Shown: in pieces, positions 8,156 to 16,423 of the stretch
How positions within the stretch are numbered: the stretch's first letter is position 1
Layout of the letters: each line of letters begins with the position of its first letter
NCBI GenBank assembly: GCA_964514395.1
Contig: CAZEQK010000001.1
Location: forward strand, 62,001-126,000
From: CAZEQK01 sp964514395
GTDB lineage: Bacteria > Bacillota > Bacilli > Tepidibacillales > Tepidibacillaceae
Direction: 5' to 3'
DNA length: 64,000 nucleotides
Notes under the pieces: generated by a model
Databases searched by the model: none
What the model saw: the letters and a program-made list of their open reading frames with translations, nothing else
Told to the model about the DNA's origin: nothing
Position numbers and translations under genes: made by a program

Positions 8156-8681
8156 TTACAGTAGCTTGAATTTTAAGTCCATATGTTTAAATTCAACGGT
8201 ATCTACATCAACTAAATCTTTAATATGATTTATTTTCTCTTCGTTCATTTGATTTAGAAAAATAACAACTCTATTTGCTTCTTCATCAAGATCTATTTCG
8301 GATATATCAAGCTCAGTCATTCTCTTGTTTAGTATTTCCATTGTTTCTTTTAGCTTTTTATAAGTATTCGTAACGAGATGATATTTTTACATTATCACTG
8401 CCTATAATCTTTTTAATCTCATCTAAGTTGCTAACTACATTCACATTTATACTTCCATCCTTATCAATATAAACTCCTGCATAACTATCTTCAAATCTTT
8501 TGTTGTTCTTTATTTTCTCAATAATAATTTGAATTGGTGGAACCGAAAAATGAAAAACTCGTGTTTTCACATTCATTTCTGTCGTAGAGTCCTTTGCAAA
8601 TGTACCACTAAGTATCACGATGATTAGTAACAAGGATGTTAATAATAGCCCAAATAATTTTCTATATTTCATCAAGATCAC
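8156..8681 (-). pseudogene. Frameshifted exported protein, like the pro-region of a trypsin-like protease
   Basis: Two overlapping reading frames read as one ancestral protein. The first (8681-8358) has a signal peptide and the motif YAGVYIDKDGSINVNVVSNL. The second continues in the next frame as TYKKLKETMEILNKRMTELD through VEFKHMD. A one-base change near 8370 breaks the join. From memory this resembles the N-terminal pro-region that precedes S1 (trypsin-like) protease domains in Bacillus, but no catalytic domain follows. It is therefore both truncated and frameshifted. Confidence 0.55.
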
Positions 8682-8773
8682 TCCAATATTTTATGTAAGG
8701 CTAGTATAACATACATATATTGGTTATTATTGTATTATTTTTCTAATAAGTTGCATCCCTTATTGTCCATAAA

Positions 8774-8977
8774 TCATATTTTTTTACCAATAGAATACTT
8801 ATTTCCAGTAGCATGGAGAAATTGAATATTATCACCATATTTTTCATGTATGTAATATTTTGCATAAATGATTGCAGATTGTTTTTTTATCGCATTCCCT
8901 TGAAAAAAAACATATATATTGAAAATAGCAAATCCAATAACTATAAAAATTAATATCATTATAAGACATCTTTTCAT
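8774..8977 (-). CDS. Small exported or membrane-anchored protein (67 aa), possibly truncated
   Basis: One N-terminal hydrophobic helix (residues 4-27) is followed by a short outside part (YAKYYIHEKYGDNIQFLHATG). I do not recognise it. It ends abruptly in KKI, and its neighbours are broken, so it may be the remaining start of a longer protein. The ribosome site is weak. Confidence 0.4.
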   Translation of the reverse strand: MKRCLIMILIFIVIGFAIFNIYVFFQGNAIKKQSAIIYAKYYIHEKYGDNIQFLHATGNKYSIGKKI

Positions 8978-9143
8978 ACTGATTTAATTATAGTTATATT
9001 TTAGCATTTTCATTTATATATTTTGGCAAATTTTGTTGAAGACAATAGAATAATAAAATATTATAAATATTATTTTTCATTCATTATGCCAGTTGTTTCT
9101 TCACATCTATATAGACATATATATTTTTCTAACAAACAAAAAT

Positions 9144-9169
9144 AGCTCCTACCATATCAGATAGGAGCT
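9144..9169 (-). terminator. Terminator of sigK 3'-end copy A
   Basis: AGCTCCTA...TAGGAGCT stem, nearly the same as the hairpins at 13604 and 15653. It is part of the duplicated unit. Confidence 0.75.
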
Positions 9170-9174
9170 TGCTT

Positions 9175-9360
9175 TTAACTGCTACTCTTTTTCCTTCCAC
9201 TTCGATAAAACTCATTAAATAGCTTCATCAGTGCTCTTTTTTCTATTCTTGATACATAGGAACGTGATATACCTAATTCCTTTGCAATTTCTCTTTGGAT
9301 CTTTTCATGGCCGTTTATTAGGCCAAACCTGCCAACAACTACTCCCTCACGGTCATTAAT
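9175..9360 (-). pseudogene. sigK 3'-end copy A (sigma region 4 fragment)
   Basis: This encodes INDREGVVVGRFGL, then region 4 of sigma-K through the terminal SSS and stop, without start codon or earlier regions. About nine in ten bases match 15685-15866 of the intact gene. Homology stops at the LDDRE codons, where copy B also stops. One codon (the K of DREKE) is missing. It marks the outer end of the Pnkp/Hen1-carrying interval. Confidence 0.9.
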
Positions 9361-9396
9361 AAAAATTTAAGGATAGCTTCAAAAATATATGAGTAG

Positions 9397-9431
9397 GTAA
9401 TAAAAGTCTGATTACCGCAGACTTTTATTAC
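9397..9431 (-). terminator. Hairpin downstream of pnkp
   Basis: Thirteen-base-pair perfect stem GTAATAAAAGTCT/AGACTTTTATTAC right after the pnkp stop codon. There is no clear T run beyond the stem, so it may act as a weak terminator or a 3' stabiliser. Confidence 0.55.
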
Positions 9432-9435
9432 TGTT

Positions 9436-12042
9436 TTATAGTCTTGGATCAATCGGATCTTCTTCTAATGCAAGCGTTCCCAAAACACACTCATGAATAC
9501 GATCAATCGAATCCTTAGTTACAAACCGTCTAACACTTTCTAATCCTAAAGCAAATTCCTTAAGAGCATTCCGTTGTTTTTTTCCAACATTACGCTTTTT
9601 TAATCTCTTTAAATTTTCTGGAAGTAGATAATCCATACCATAGATAATGTGCAAATACTTCCTTCCTCTTACTTTAATTGCTTGTTGAAGAAGTTGTCCT
9701 TTTTCATTACGAGGTATAAAGCTTTCTGGCTTAACTACAAAACCCTCATGACCATTTTGAGTAATTTCTTTCCACCATCTAATTGCTTCTTTTTCTGATT
9801 TTTCATCCGTTACAATTTTATATTCAGTCTCAATAAATAAGTCTGAAATATTAGCGAATTCACGATTCATCTGCATATGCCATTCATGGGTCATGTTAAA
9901 GAAGGTATCTGTACTATGGGCTAATATATGAAACGGTGCAATTTGTATTCCTTTTATACCATCAGTGTCCCAACAATAAAATTGAAAGACTTCATTAAAT
10001 ACTTTAGCATTCTGCAGTTTCATTTCATTCTCAGCTATCCAATTCTTTATATCCTTGCCATTAGTTATAGCTCTATTGAGGTTTTCTTGTAGTTTTTTTC
10101 TGTCCATTAATGCAACTTCTGATACATGAGAATATTGACTATTAATTAATTCTTTTGCTTTTAAGTTCCATGGTAATATTTCAGCATCTAGTAGAACAAA
10201 ATCTGTATGATACTTATCAAAATAGCCATAACGATTTAAGTCATGATTTAATTGATTTAATATCTCACTCTCCATATCTTTAGTAAAAAAAGCTCTTCCT
10301 GTACGGGTATAAATCGTTCCTAGTTTCTCTTGATCTATATATTGCTTAGCAATGTCTTTATTCTTAAATAGTAGCATTACAGCTCTACTACCCATATGCT
10401 TTTTTTCAACAACAAGCTTGTTTATCCCATTAGACTTGTAATATTGGAAAGCTTCTATAGGATGTTCTAAATAATTATCTAATTCTGATGTCTTTGGAGC
10501 AGGGCTCATTGTAGGTGGTATATATACAAGCTCTTCTATCGGTATAGTAAAATGTGATACAGCATCAACTGCTGGTTTTGCTAATTCACTAAAGATTTTC
10601 ACTTCACCATAATCAGTAGTTAATACATGGTATCCTTCTATAAATCGTATGATATTCGGAGGATCTAAACGTTTTTGTTCCCATTCCTTTAATGGATTGT
10701 CTTCCATGCCAGAATAATCTTGCTTCGCCTTAACAGAAATAAATTTTCTTTCAGGGAAACTATAAGCAGTTAGACTACCACCAAAAACTGCGCCTTGATC
10801 TATATTCACTGTATTATTAATAATTAATGGTGCTGGCTTTGGGTCATGTCCCCATACGATAAGTTCTTGAGACTTATGATTAATAAACCAATCCTTTCTG
10901 ATGGGTTTACCTTTTTCATCAAACCCATCTGTATCACCATATCTACAAAAATCTGATATTCGATCTGACTGCTTCCCAATGTAATGGTCTTTTATTCCAG
11001 CATGGGTAGTTATTAAAACAGGAACTCCATTTTTATAAAATACATAATGAGCAGGTGATGATAATAAAAGGTGTTTTAATTCTTCTCTTAGTTTATTTGC
11101 TGCTTCTTCTCTATATCCCCTTGTATATTGTTCAAACTCTTCAGCAAATTTTTCATCACCATGGCTTAATGAAACTTTTCTACCTTCTAACCAACGAGCA
11201 ATTTTCCATCCATGATTACTATCAATCATATAAGCTAACCCAGATTCAATGTGTTTTTTAAAGAAGAGTAATGTATCAAGTGATTTTGGTCCTCGACTTA
11301 TTACATCTCCAATAGAAACAAATCGTCTACCTTCTGGATGAATATATAGCCCTTCTTCATTCTCTTTATATCCCAGCTTATCTAGTAATTCTCTTAGTTC
11401 ATCAAAGCATCCATGGATATCTCCAATAATATCAATTCCATTACCAATATTAAGCTCTAAAGGATTAATACGTCGGACAAAAGTAATCTTTTCAATATCT
11501 CGATAATCTAATACAAAGCTGGCTTTAAATCCTTCCTTTTTTAAAAAACGAACATTCTGCTTAAAGGTTCTGTATTGCTGCTTTATCCGCTTCCTTCCCC
11601 TTGGGAAATCGCGATTATCATCCCTTTCAATAAGAATGCCTTCTGGCACGTCTAATGAAATAGCTATTACAGGTACATGATGTTTTCTTGCTATTTCTAC
11701 ATATTTTTTACGATCATCCGAGTATAAATGAGTCGCATCTATCACAGTTAATTTTCCTAATCTGCATCTAACTTCTATCAAATTATCCATCACATCAAAA
11801 GCTTTTTTAGAAATTAACTGATATTCATATGATAAAACATCTGCCTCATCCTTAGATCTACCGCTCCATTGAATAAAGTCCGTATCACTAACTAATAATC
11901 TAAATTGATCAGAGCTAACCACTTCTGTGTTCTTTAAAACCTTTTCTTCAACTAATTTATTAAGAAGTGTCGTTTTACCACTATTAGAAGGTCCAATCAT
12001 TAAAACGATTCCAGTACTTGGCAATGTTATCTGGTTTTTCAT
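9436..12042 (-). CDS. pnkp: Pnkp: polynucleotide kinase-phosphatase-ligase for RNA repair
   Basis: 868 residues, full length for bacterial Pnkp. The domains in order are: a 5'-OH polynucleotide kinase with P-loop GPSNSGKTT (residues 17-25); a metallophosphatase with DIHG (208-211), GDVISRGP (245-252), SNHG (275-278), LSHGD (293-297), THAG and GHD; and a nucleotidyltransferase with the lysine motif KKHMGS (548-552). With Hen1 it heals, methylates and seals RNA cut by ribotoxins. Two phosphatase positions differ from the usual pattern: SRG instead of DRG, and NHG instead of NHD. Its ATG lies one base after the hen1 stop, so the two are co-transcribed. It lies inside a sigK-bounded element. Confidence 0.93.
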   Translation of the reverse strand: MKNQITLPSTGIVLMIGPSNSGKTTLLNKLVEEKVLKNTEVVSSDQFRLLVSDTDFIQWSGRSKDEADVLSYEYQLISKKAFDVMDNLIEVRCRLGKLTVIDATHLYSDDRKKYVEIARKHHVPVIAISLDVPEGILIERDDNRDFPRGRKRIKQQYRTFKQNVRFLKKEGFKASFVLDYRDIEKITFVRRINPLELNIGNGIDIIGDIHGCFDELRELLDKLGYKENEEGLYIHPEGRRFVSIGDVISRGPKSLDTLLFFKKHIESGLAYMIDSNHGWKIARWLEGRKVSLSHGDEKFAEEFEQYTRGYREEAANKLREELKHLLLSSPAHYVFYKNGVPVLITTHAGIKDHYIGKQSDRISDFCRYGDTDGFDEKGKPIRKDWFINHKSQELIVWGHDPKPAPLIINNTVNIDQGAVFGGSLTAYSFPERKFISVKAKQDYSGMEDNPLKEWEQKRLDPPNIIRFIEGYHVLTTDYGEVKIFSELAKPAVDAVSHFTIPIEELVYIPPTMSPAPKTSELDNYLEHPIEAFQYYKSNGINKLVVEKKHMGSRAVMLLFKNKDIAKQYIDQEKLGTIYTRTGRAFFTKDMESEILNQLNHDLNRYGYFDKYHTDFVLLDAEILPWNLKAKELINSQYSHVSEVALMDRKKLQENLNRAITNGKDIKNWIAENEMKLQNAKVFNEVFQFYCWDTDGIKGIQIAPFHILAHSTDTFFNMTHEWHMQMNREFANISDLFIETEYKIVTDEKSEKEAIRWWKEITQNGHEGFVVKPESFIPRNEKGQLLQQAIKVRGRKYLHIIYGMDYLLPENLKRLKKRNVGKKQRNALKEFALGLESVRRFVTKDSIDRIHECVLGTLALEEDPIDPRL

Positions 12043-12043
12043 G

Positions 12044-13426
12044 TTAATCTAAATCCTTTCTCTCAAAAATACACATTTGAGTTGGATGTCCATATTTCTC
12101 ATGATATTCTCCTACACCTTTTATATAAAATTTGTAATAATATTTATTGGATAGGGTAGTACACCATTGATTAAATTTATCTCTAGTCCACTCAAAACGA
12201 TGATCAGTATGTCGCATCTTTCCCTCTAATTCATATACCGCATTATATTCACTATTAGGAGTAGTAACAATTAAAGCCTTAGGCTGATAATTAGAGAGTA
12301 TTGTCTTCATCGTTTTAGGTAATCTAGATTCATCAATGTGTTCTATTACTTCTGATAAAACAATGACATCTTTATTCTTCAGTCTCTCATCATAGTAAAA
12401 TAAAGACCCTAATAATATCTTAGGTATAATAAATGCTTCATTTTTTTTGACTTTTTCAAATCTCTCCATTGCTCTTAGTTGCGATTTTTCAGAGGGTTCA
12501 ACCGATAATATCTCTTTAACTCCATCTACGAATCCTAACTTTACAGAAAGCTTTCCTTCTCCTGAACCAAGATCGACTATTTTTTCATGTACTGGAAGAG
12601 ATTCTATTGCTTCTATGATTGCTTGATAACGTAATTCATTTAAACGTACCTTTGGTTCTGTAGAAAGTAAATTATCATCCTCAGCTATTTCTTCTTCCAC
12701 ATTTTTTGACTCTAAGTGAAGATTTACTTTATCAATTAACTCTCGGAAACGAAGGGCATGCTTAATAATAAACTCCTTTAATGGATGACTATCAAGCCAA
12801 CCTTCCCCATAGCGTTCCAATTTTTCAATTTCTTTTTCATCTAAATAGTAATGTTTGTAATTATCTAATACAGGAACCAAGATAAACAGATGCCTTAATG
12901 TATTTTGAAGAGTAACACTTCCTTTTAATGTTAGAAATCTAACAGAACTTCTATGTTTCATATCAAAAGAATAGTCTATAGCTTCTGACTCAATTTCCAC
13001 CTTATAACCGATTGGTTCAAATAATTCATTTATTCTTTCATCTGAGAAGCTTGATGTTATTGGTCCCACACCTATCTCTAAGTTGAATCTATAATCTACC
13101 CGTTCTGTATACTGTTCCTTAGGTTTTCCATTCAATGCTGTTCCTAAAGCTGATCTTATGTAGGTAAAAAATAAACTACTTACAGCAAATTCTCTATCAT
13201 TAACATATTGAGTAATGTCTGATGTAGACTGATTATTTCTTACCAAATCTATTGAATCAGGCGTCACATATATTAATGCTTCAACTTCATGATCTGTGAA
13301 GACTGTATAAACTATTCTTACCCTACTTCCTTTTACCTCTCTATCGTATAAATTATCTGGATTTTTAGCTAATAAGTGAGACAAATATTTTGCATTTTGA
13401 CCCATAGCCTTTATCGTTAATTGCAT
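12044..13426 (-). CDS. hen1: Hen1: RNA 3'-end 2'-O-methyltransferase and Pnkp partner
   Basis: 460 residues. The N-terminal 240 residues correspond to the bacterial Hen1 region that activates the Pnkp ligase. The C-terminal methyltransferase has the SAM motif VDLGSGEG (284-291) and the Hen1 metal site: EVIEH (359-363) and the histidine in TDHRFEW (about 409). The enzyme adds a 2'-O-methyl group at the break before sealing, which makes the repaired RNA resistant to a second cut at that bond. The start ATG has a poorly placed AAAGGA about 12 bases upstream. It is the first gene of a two-gene operon with pnkp. Confidence 0.93.
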   Translation of the reverse strand: MQLTIKAMGQNAKYLSHLLAKNPDNLYDREVKGSRVRIVYTVFTDHEVEALIYVTPDSIDLVRNNQSTSDITQYVNDREFAVSSLFFTYIRSALGTALNGKPKEQYTERVDYRFNLEIGVGPITSSFSDERINELFEPIGYKVEIESEAIDYSFDMKHRSSVRFLTLKGSVTLQNTLRHLFILVPVLDNYKHYYLDEKEIEKLERYGEGWLDSHPLKEFIIKHALRFRELIDKVNLHLESKNVEEEIAEDDNLLSTEPKVRLNELRYQAIIEAIESLPVHEKIVDLGSGEGKLSVKLGFVDGVKEILSVEPSEKSQLRAMERFEKVKKNEAFIIPKILLGSLFYYDERLKNKDVIVLSEVIEHIDESRLPKTMKTILSNYQPKALIVTTPNSEYNAVYELEGKMRHTDHRFEWTRDKFNQWCTTLSNKYYYKFYIKGVGEYHEKYGHPTQMCIFERKDLD

Positions 13427-13603
13427 GTAAATTCACAATCCTTTACAATATTGTATTATTCTAAGGTTACACTTTATAATAAGTAAATTCAAGGTAACTT
13501 TCATCTCCACCTCTGTTCATCCTAGTTAACATGATTTCCGTAGCCTTTTTTCTTGAATCAATTGTATTCATCATAAACGTATAGATATTTTATAAACAAC
13601 ACA

Positions 13604-13631
13604 AAGCTCCTACCATATCAGATAGGAGCTT
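13604..13631 (-). terminator. Terminator of sigK 3'-end copy B
   Basis: AAGCTCCTA...TAGGAGCTT stem. Its loop side (CCATATCA) matches copy A and differs from the intact sigK hairpin. Confidence 0.75.
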
Positions 13632-13635
13632 GCTT

Positions 13636-13759
13636 TTAACTGCTACTCTTTTTCCTTCCACTTCGATTAAACTCATTAAACAGCTTCATCAGTGCTCTTT
13701 TTTCTATTCTGGATACATAGGAACGTGATATCCCTAATTCCTTTTCACGATCATCTAAT
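13636..13759 (-). pseudogene. sigK 3'-end copy B (deleted region 4 fragment)
   Basis: The last 35 or so codons of sigK are kept. About 70 bases are then missing between two TCCTTT repeats, after which the homologous CGATCATCTAAT appears and homology ends. The fragment cannot encode a functional domain. It separates the two cargo intervals. The rest of 13427-13970 holds the hen1 upstream region (13427-13600) and the upstream region of the next gene; I see no other gene there. Confidence 0.88.
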
Positions 13760-13970
13760 TGGCACGCTAATTTTTTCCTGTATATATGTTTCTCAAAATT
13801 TATTATTTTGGTATATATAGAATTACATTTATTTTAGATTGCCGTTGTCTATTATCATTAAGAAAAAAATTAGAAACAGTAAAAAGGAAATTATAAATAT
13901 TTAGTGAATATATACTGTAAAGGTAATAAATAGTTTTATTTACCTATATTTGTATAGGAGGCTATAGTGA

Positions 13971-15170
13971 GTGAGTTATCTTGATGAATTAGAGAATATA
14001 AAAGAAAATGTTGATAAAGTGATAAATAATGTCAAAACAAACCAAATGATGCTAGGAAATAAATTTTTTCTATTTCCTCTAGTTATTCTACCTTTCAAAA
14101 ATATTAAAGGGTTAAAAGATAGGTACTCATTATTTATAAGTTTTTTTTCATCTATAATCCCTGCGATTTTAGTAATGATAGGGATACCAATAGCCAATCA
14201 CTTAATCTCTGATACTAATAAACAAATTCCTATTAAATATTTACTTATCTTGATTGGAATTACTTACTTGTTCTCTCTAATTATATCCTTTCAAAGAATG
14301 GTGACGATAGGGGATAAAAACTTTCATATCGATGCATACAGACGTGTGAAAAAGAAAGAATTTGAGTTTTTCTCGAACTTTTTCAACAAAAATTTAACTT
14401 ATAGTGGCTTATATGATCACTTAAGAGATCTATCTGTAAAAGGTGAAATAAATACAAAAGAAAATCTAAATAAGCTACAACAGCAAATGCAAAATATGGA
14501 AAATAATATGCTTTATTATCAGGAAGAAAATGCTGAATTGCAGGAACAACTTATACAACTAGAAGAAGCATATAACGACGAAATAAATGAGACTATTGAG
14601 GAATTTGAAAATTATATTGGAGAGTATGAAGAATTTGTAGAGGCAATTGAGAAATCTGAAGGATTCTCAGCTAAATTATTAACGAAGGCCACAAATTCGT
14701 TATTTCGATTACATGATGGAAGTTTTAATGAAGAAGATTTAAGATTAATATCTGATTACTCAGTATATCAACTTAACGGAGACAAGCTTGAATTAATAAA
14801 AAATGGTGGTCCGCCTGAAGTACCGAAGATGATTGAATTGGATAGTAAAGATCAACGTTGGAATGCTATGTTACAAGCAGCATCATCAGAATCCGAAGAC
14901 GAAATTGTTATGAATAAACCTAGACTTACTTGCGCGATGGTTAGTAAATATGTTAAAATGCCAAATAATGTTACATGGGTGTATAACTTCCATTTTTATC
15001 ATTCCGATTCTCTATACAGTGATGTTATAAGGGATATGGAAACCTTGGAACCAGATAGAGAAAGAAGATTGGTTCATATAAAATCACCTGAAATCACAGC
15101 TTTAATCAAGGCACTATGTTATAATGTATATATGAACTTTTTACAAGAGAAGGAGGCTGCGATAAAATGA
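13971..15170 (+). CDS. Membrane coiled-coil protein of unknown function (399 aa)
   Basis: I do not recognise the family. After a short N-terminal amphipathic region come two membrane helices (about residues 53-79 and 86-107), then a long coiled coil (162-230, NLNKLQQQMQNMENNMLYYQ and onward), then a 160-residue soluble C-terminal domain. That domain alternates strands and helices in a GAF-like way (SDYSVYQLNGDKLELIKNGG ... NVTWVYNFHFYHSD). GTG is the likely start, ten bases after AGGAGG begins to pair. Its stop overlaps the start of the next gene (ATGA), so they are translationally coupled. It lies in a sigK-bounded interval, beside an RNA-repair cargo. A sensor or effector role in defence is a guess. 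Confidence 0.75.
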   Translation: MSYLDELENIKENVDKVINNVKTNQMMLGNKFFLFPLVILPFKNIKGLKDRYSLFISFFSSIIPAILVMIGIPIANHLISDTNKQIPIKYLLILIGITYLFSLIISFQRMVTIGDKNFHIDAYRRVKKKEFEFFSNFFNKNLTYSGLYDHLRDLSVKGEINTKENLNKLQQQMQNMENNMLYYQEENAELQEQLIQLEEAYNDEINETIEEFENYIGEYEEFVEAIEKSEGFSAKLLTKATNSLFRLHDGSFNEEDLRLISDYSVYQLNGDKLELIKNGGPPEVPKMIELDSKDQRWNAMLQAASSESEDEIVMNKPRLTCAMVSKYVKMPNNVTWVYNFHFYHSDSLYSDVIRDMETLEPDRERRLVHIKSPEITALIKALCYNVYMNFLQEKEAAIK

Positions 15171-15394
15171 GCGCAGAAGTAAAAGTTCGCGATGGTGTTG
15201 TAGTTGTTAAAGTAAGCAATAGAACAGATGTTGAAGCTGCTAGAGATAACTTGCGTAAAGAACTTAGGAAAAAAAGAAGAAGGACTGCGAAAGATGTTTC
15301 CGTAATTAAAAGTCGTCCTCTTATGACAAGAGAGGAAATTATACAGAATTTTAAGGATATGAAAGAGGATTTGAATAAATTAGCCCATAGATAA
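15167..15394 (+). CDS. Small basic protein (75 aa) coupled to the membrane coiled-coil gene
   Basis: The ATG overlaps the previous stop by four bases (ATGA), with GGAGG inside the upstream gene. The protein starts with strand-forming repeats (VKVRDGVVVVKVSN), followed by a highly basic helix (RKELRKKRRRTAKDV) and an acidic-polar tail. The basic helix could bind nucleic acid or membrane. No family recognised. A strong terminator overlaps its end. Confidence 0.7.
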   Translation: MSAEVKVRDGVVVVKVSNRTDVEAARDNLRKELRKKRRRTAKDVSVIKSRPLMTREEIIQNFKDMKEDLNKLAHR

Positions 15395-15409
15395 TCTATG
15401 GGTTTTTTT
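15384..15409 (+). terminator. Intrinsic terminator of the two-gene unit
   Basis: Eight-base-pair stem CCCATAGA/TCTATGGG, then seven T. The left arm lies in the last codons of the 75-residue gene. Confidence 0.88.
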
Positions 15410-15472
15410 AGTATTAAGAAGCTACCAACTTACATATATTAAATGAATAAAAGTGAGATTAAAGGGGTTACT

Positions 15473-15646
15473 ATGAAAGAGGATAAATATCTTCAAACCA
15501 ACAAAGATGATAGTACCAAGCCTGTAGTACGGAAACTGGAATCGATTGAAAAGGTAATTATTGAGAGACAATTTTTTCGTAATGTACGATTAGAGGAGTT
15601 TAAACGAAAGATGAGAGAAAAACATTGGAGAAAGAAAAAAGAATAA
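15473..15646 (+). CDS. Small charged protein (57 aa)
   Basis: I chose the ATG at 15473 because it follows AAAGGGG at good distance; an upstream in-frame ATG at 15443 has no ribosome site. The protein is a charged helix (KLESIEKVIIERQFFRNVRL, then KRKMREKHWRKKKE). No family recognised. It sits after the terminator of the two-gene unit and before the hairpin shared with sigK, so it is a separate transcript. Confidence 0.5.
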   Translation: MKEDKYLQTNKDDSTKPVVRKLESIEKVIIERQFFRNVRLEEFKRKMREKHWRKKKE

Positions 15647-15652
15647 TGAAAC

Positions 15653-15680
15653 AAGCTCCTATCGTTTCTGATAGGAGCTT
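15653..15680. terminator. Bidirectional terminator between the small charged gene and sigK
   Basis: Eleven-base-pair stem AAGCTCCTATC/GATAGGAGCTT between two convergent genes. It is the sigK copy of the hairpin repeated at 9144 and 13604. Confidence 0.75.
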
Positions 15681-15684
15681 TCCC

Positions 15685-16398
15685 TTAACTACTACTTTTT
15701 TTCCTTCCACTTCGATAAAACTCATTAAACAGCTTCATCAGTGCTCTTTTTTCTATTCTGGATACATAGGAACGTGATATCCCTAATTCCTTTGCAATTT
15801 CTCTTTGGGTCTTTTCGTGGCCGTTTATCAGGCCAAACCTACCAACGACTACTTCCTTTTCTCGATCATCTAATATATGTAGAAATTTGTATACCTTGCT
15901 CTTTTCGATTTTAAACTCCACTTCATTAATCACATCATCAAGCTCAGTACCTAGCACATCGATTAGGGTTATCTCATTCCCTTCCTTATCTGTTCCAATC
16001 GGGTCATGAAGAGAAACATCCTTCTTCACCTTCTTCAAGGAACGCAGATGCATTAGGATTTCATTCTCAATACACCTTGCTGCATAGGTGGCTAACTTGG
16101 TTCCCTTGTTGGATTGGTAGCTTTCTATTCCTTTAATTAAACCGATGGTGCCAATGGAGATTAAATCCTCAATATCTTCTCCTGTATTTTCAAATTTTTT
16201 TACGACATGGGCCACAAGACGTAAATTATGTTCTATTAGGGTGTTTCTTGCTTGCCCGTTTCCTTCCTTCAATAATTTAATCTGTGTTTCTTCTTCCTTT
16301 TCGTTTAAAGGCTGCGGAAAGGCATTGTTTTTAACATAGGATACAAACAATGATAATTGTTTAATAAATAGTGCAAGTGCGGTAAATAGACCAAGCAC
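15685..16398 (-). CDS. sigK: Pro-sigma-K, late mother-cell sporulation sigma factor
   Basis: 237 residues and uninterrupted. The N-terminus is the hydrophobic pro-sequence (GLFTALALFIKQLSLFVS) before YVKNNAFPQPL, where SpoIVFB-type cleavage occurs in Bacillus subtilis. Regions 2 (NLRLVAHVVKKFENTGED, LISIGTIGLIKGIESY, LATYAARCIENEI) and 4 (LDDREKEVVVGRFGL, REIAKELGISRSYVSRIEKR) are intact. GTG is the start, after AGGGGGTG. In many spore formers sigK is split by the skin element; here the gene is whole, but it is followed by two extra copies of its own 3' end. Its last 60 codons may therefore have arrived with element 2. Confidence 0.97.
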   Translation of the reverse strand: MLGLFTALALFIKQLSLFVSYVKNNAFPQPLNEKEEETQIKLLKEGNGQARNTLIEHNLRLVAHVVKKFENTGEDIEDLISIGTIGLIKGIESYQSNKGTKLATYAARCIENEILMHLRSLKKVKKDVSLHDPIGTDKEGNEITLIDVLGTELDDVINEVEFKIEKSKVYKFLHILDDREKEVVVGRFGLINGHEKTQREIAKELGISRSYVSRIEKRALMKLFNEFYRSGRKKSSS

Positions 16399-16423
16399 GT
16401 TGTCACCCCCTATCGTTATTAAA

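Larger units (their letters stand above)
9361..13603. mobile_element. Candidate integrated element 1 (Pnkp/Hen1 cargo) between sigK 3'-end copies
   Basis: A 4.2-kb interval bounded by sigK 3'-end copies A and B in direct orientation. It carries only hen1 and pnkp plus flanks; I see no recombinase or transposase. The structure fits an element that entered sigK and supplied a replacement 3' end. That it moved as a unit is inferred from the repeats. Confidence 0.6.
13760..15652. mobile_element. Candidate integrated element 2 between copy B and intact sigK
   Basis: A 1.9-kb interval bounded by copy B and by the intact sigK 3' end. It holds three plus-strand ORFs of unknown function and no recognisable recombinase. 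It has the same architecture as element 1. Confidence 0.55.

Noticed and set aside
9175..9360. Copy A of sigK as a small independent sigma-like gene
   Set aside because: It has no start codon or ribosome site and begins inside region 4; it is a fragment of the repeat.
11055..11261. A hydrophobic plus-strand ORF inside pnkp
   Set aside because: It lies fully antisense to the phosphatase domain and has no ribosome site; low-GC antisense frames often look hydrophobic.
9361..15652. A classic skin element splitting sigK
   Set aside because: sigK at 15685-16398 is complete and in frame, and no SpoIVCA-like recombinase gene is present.
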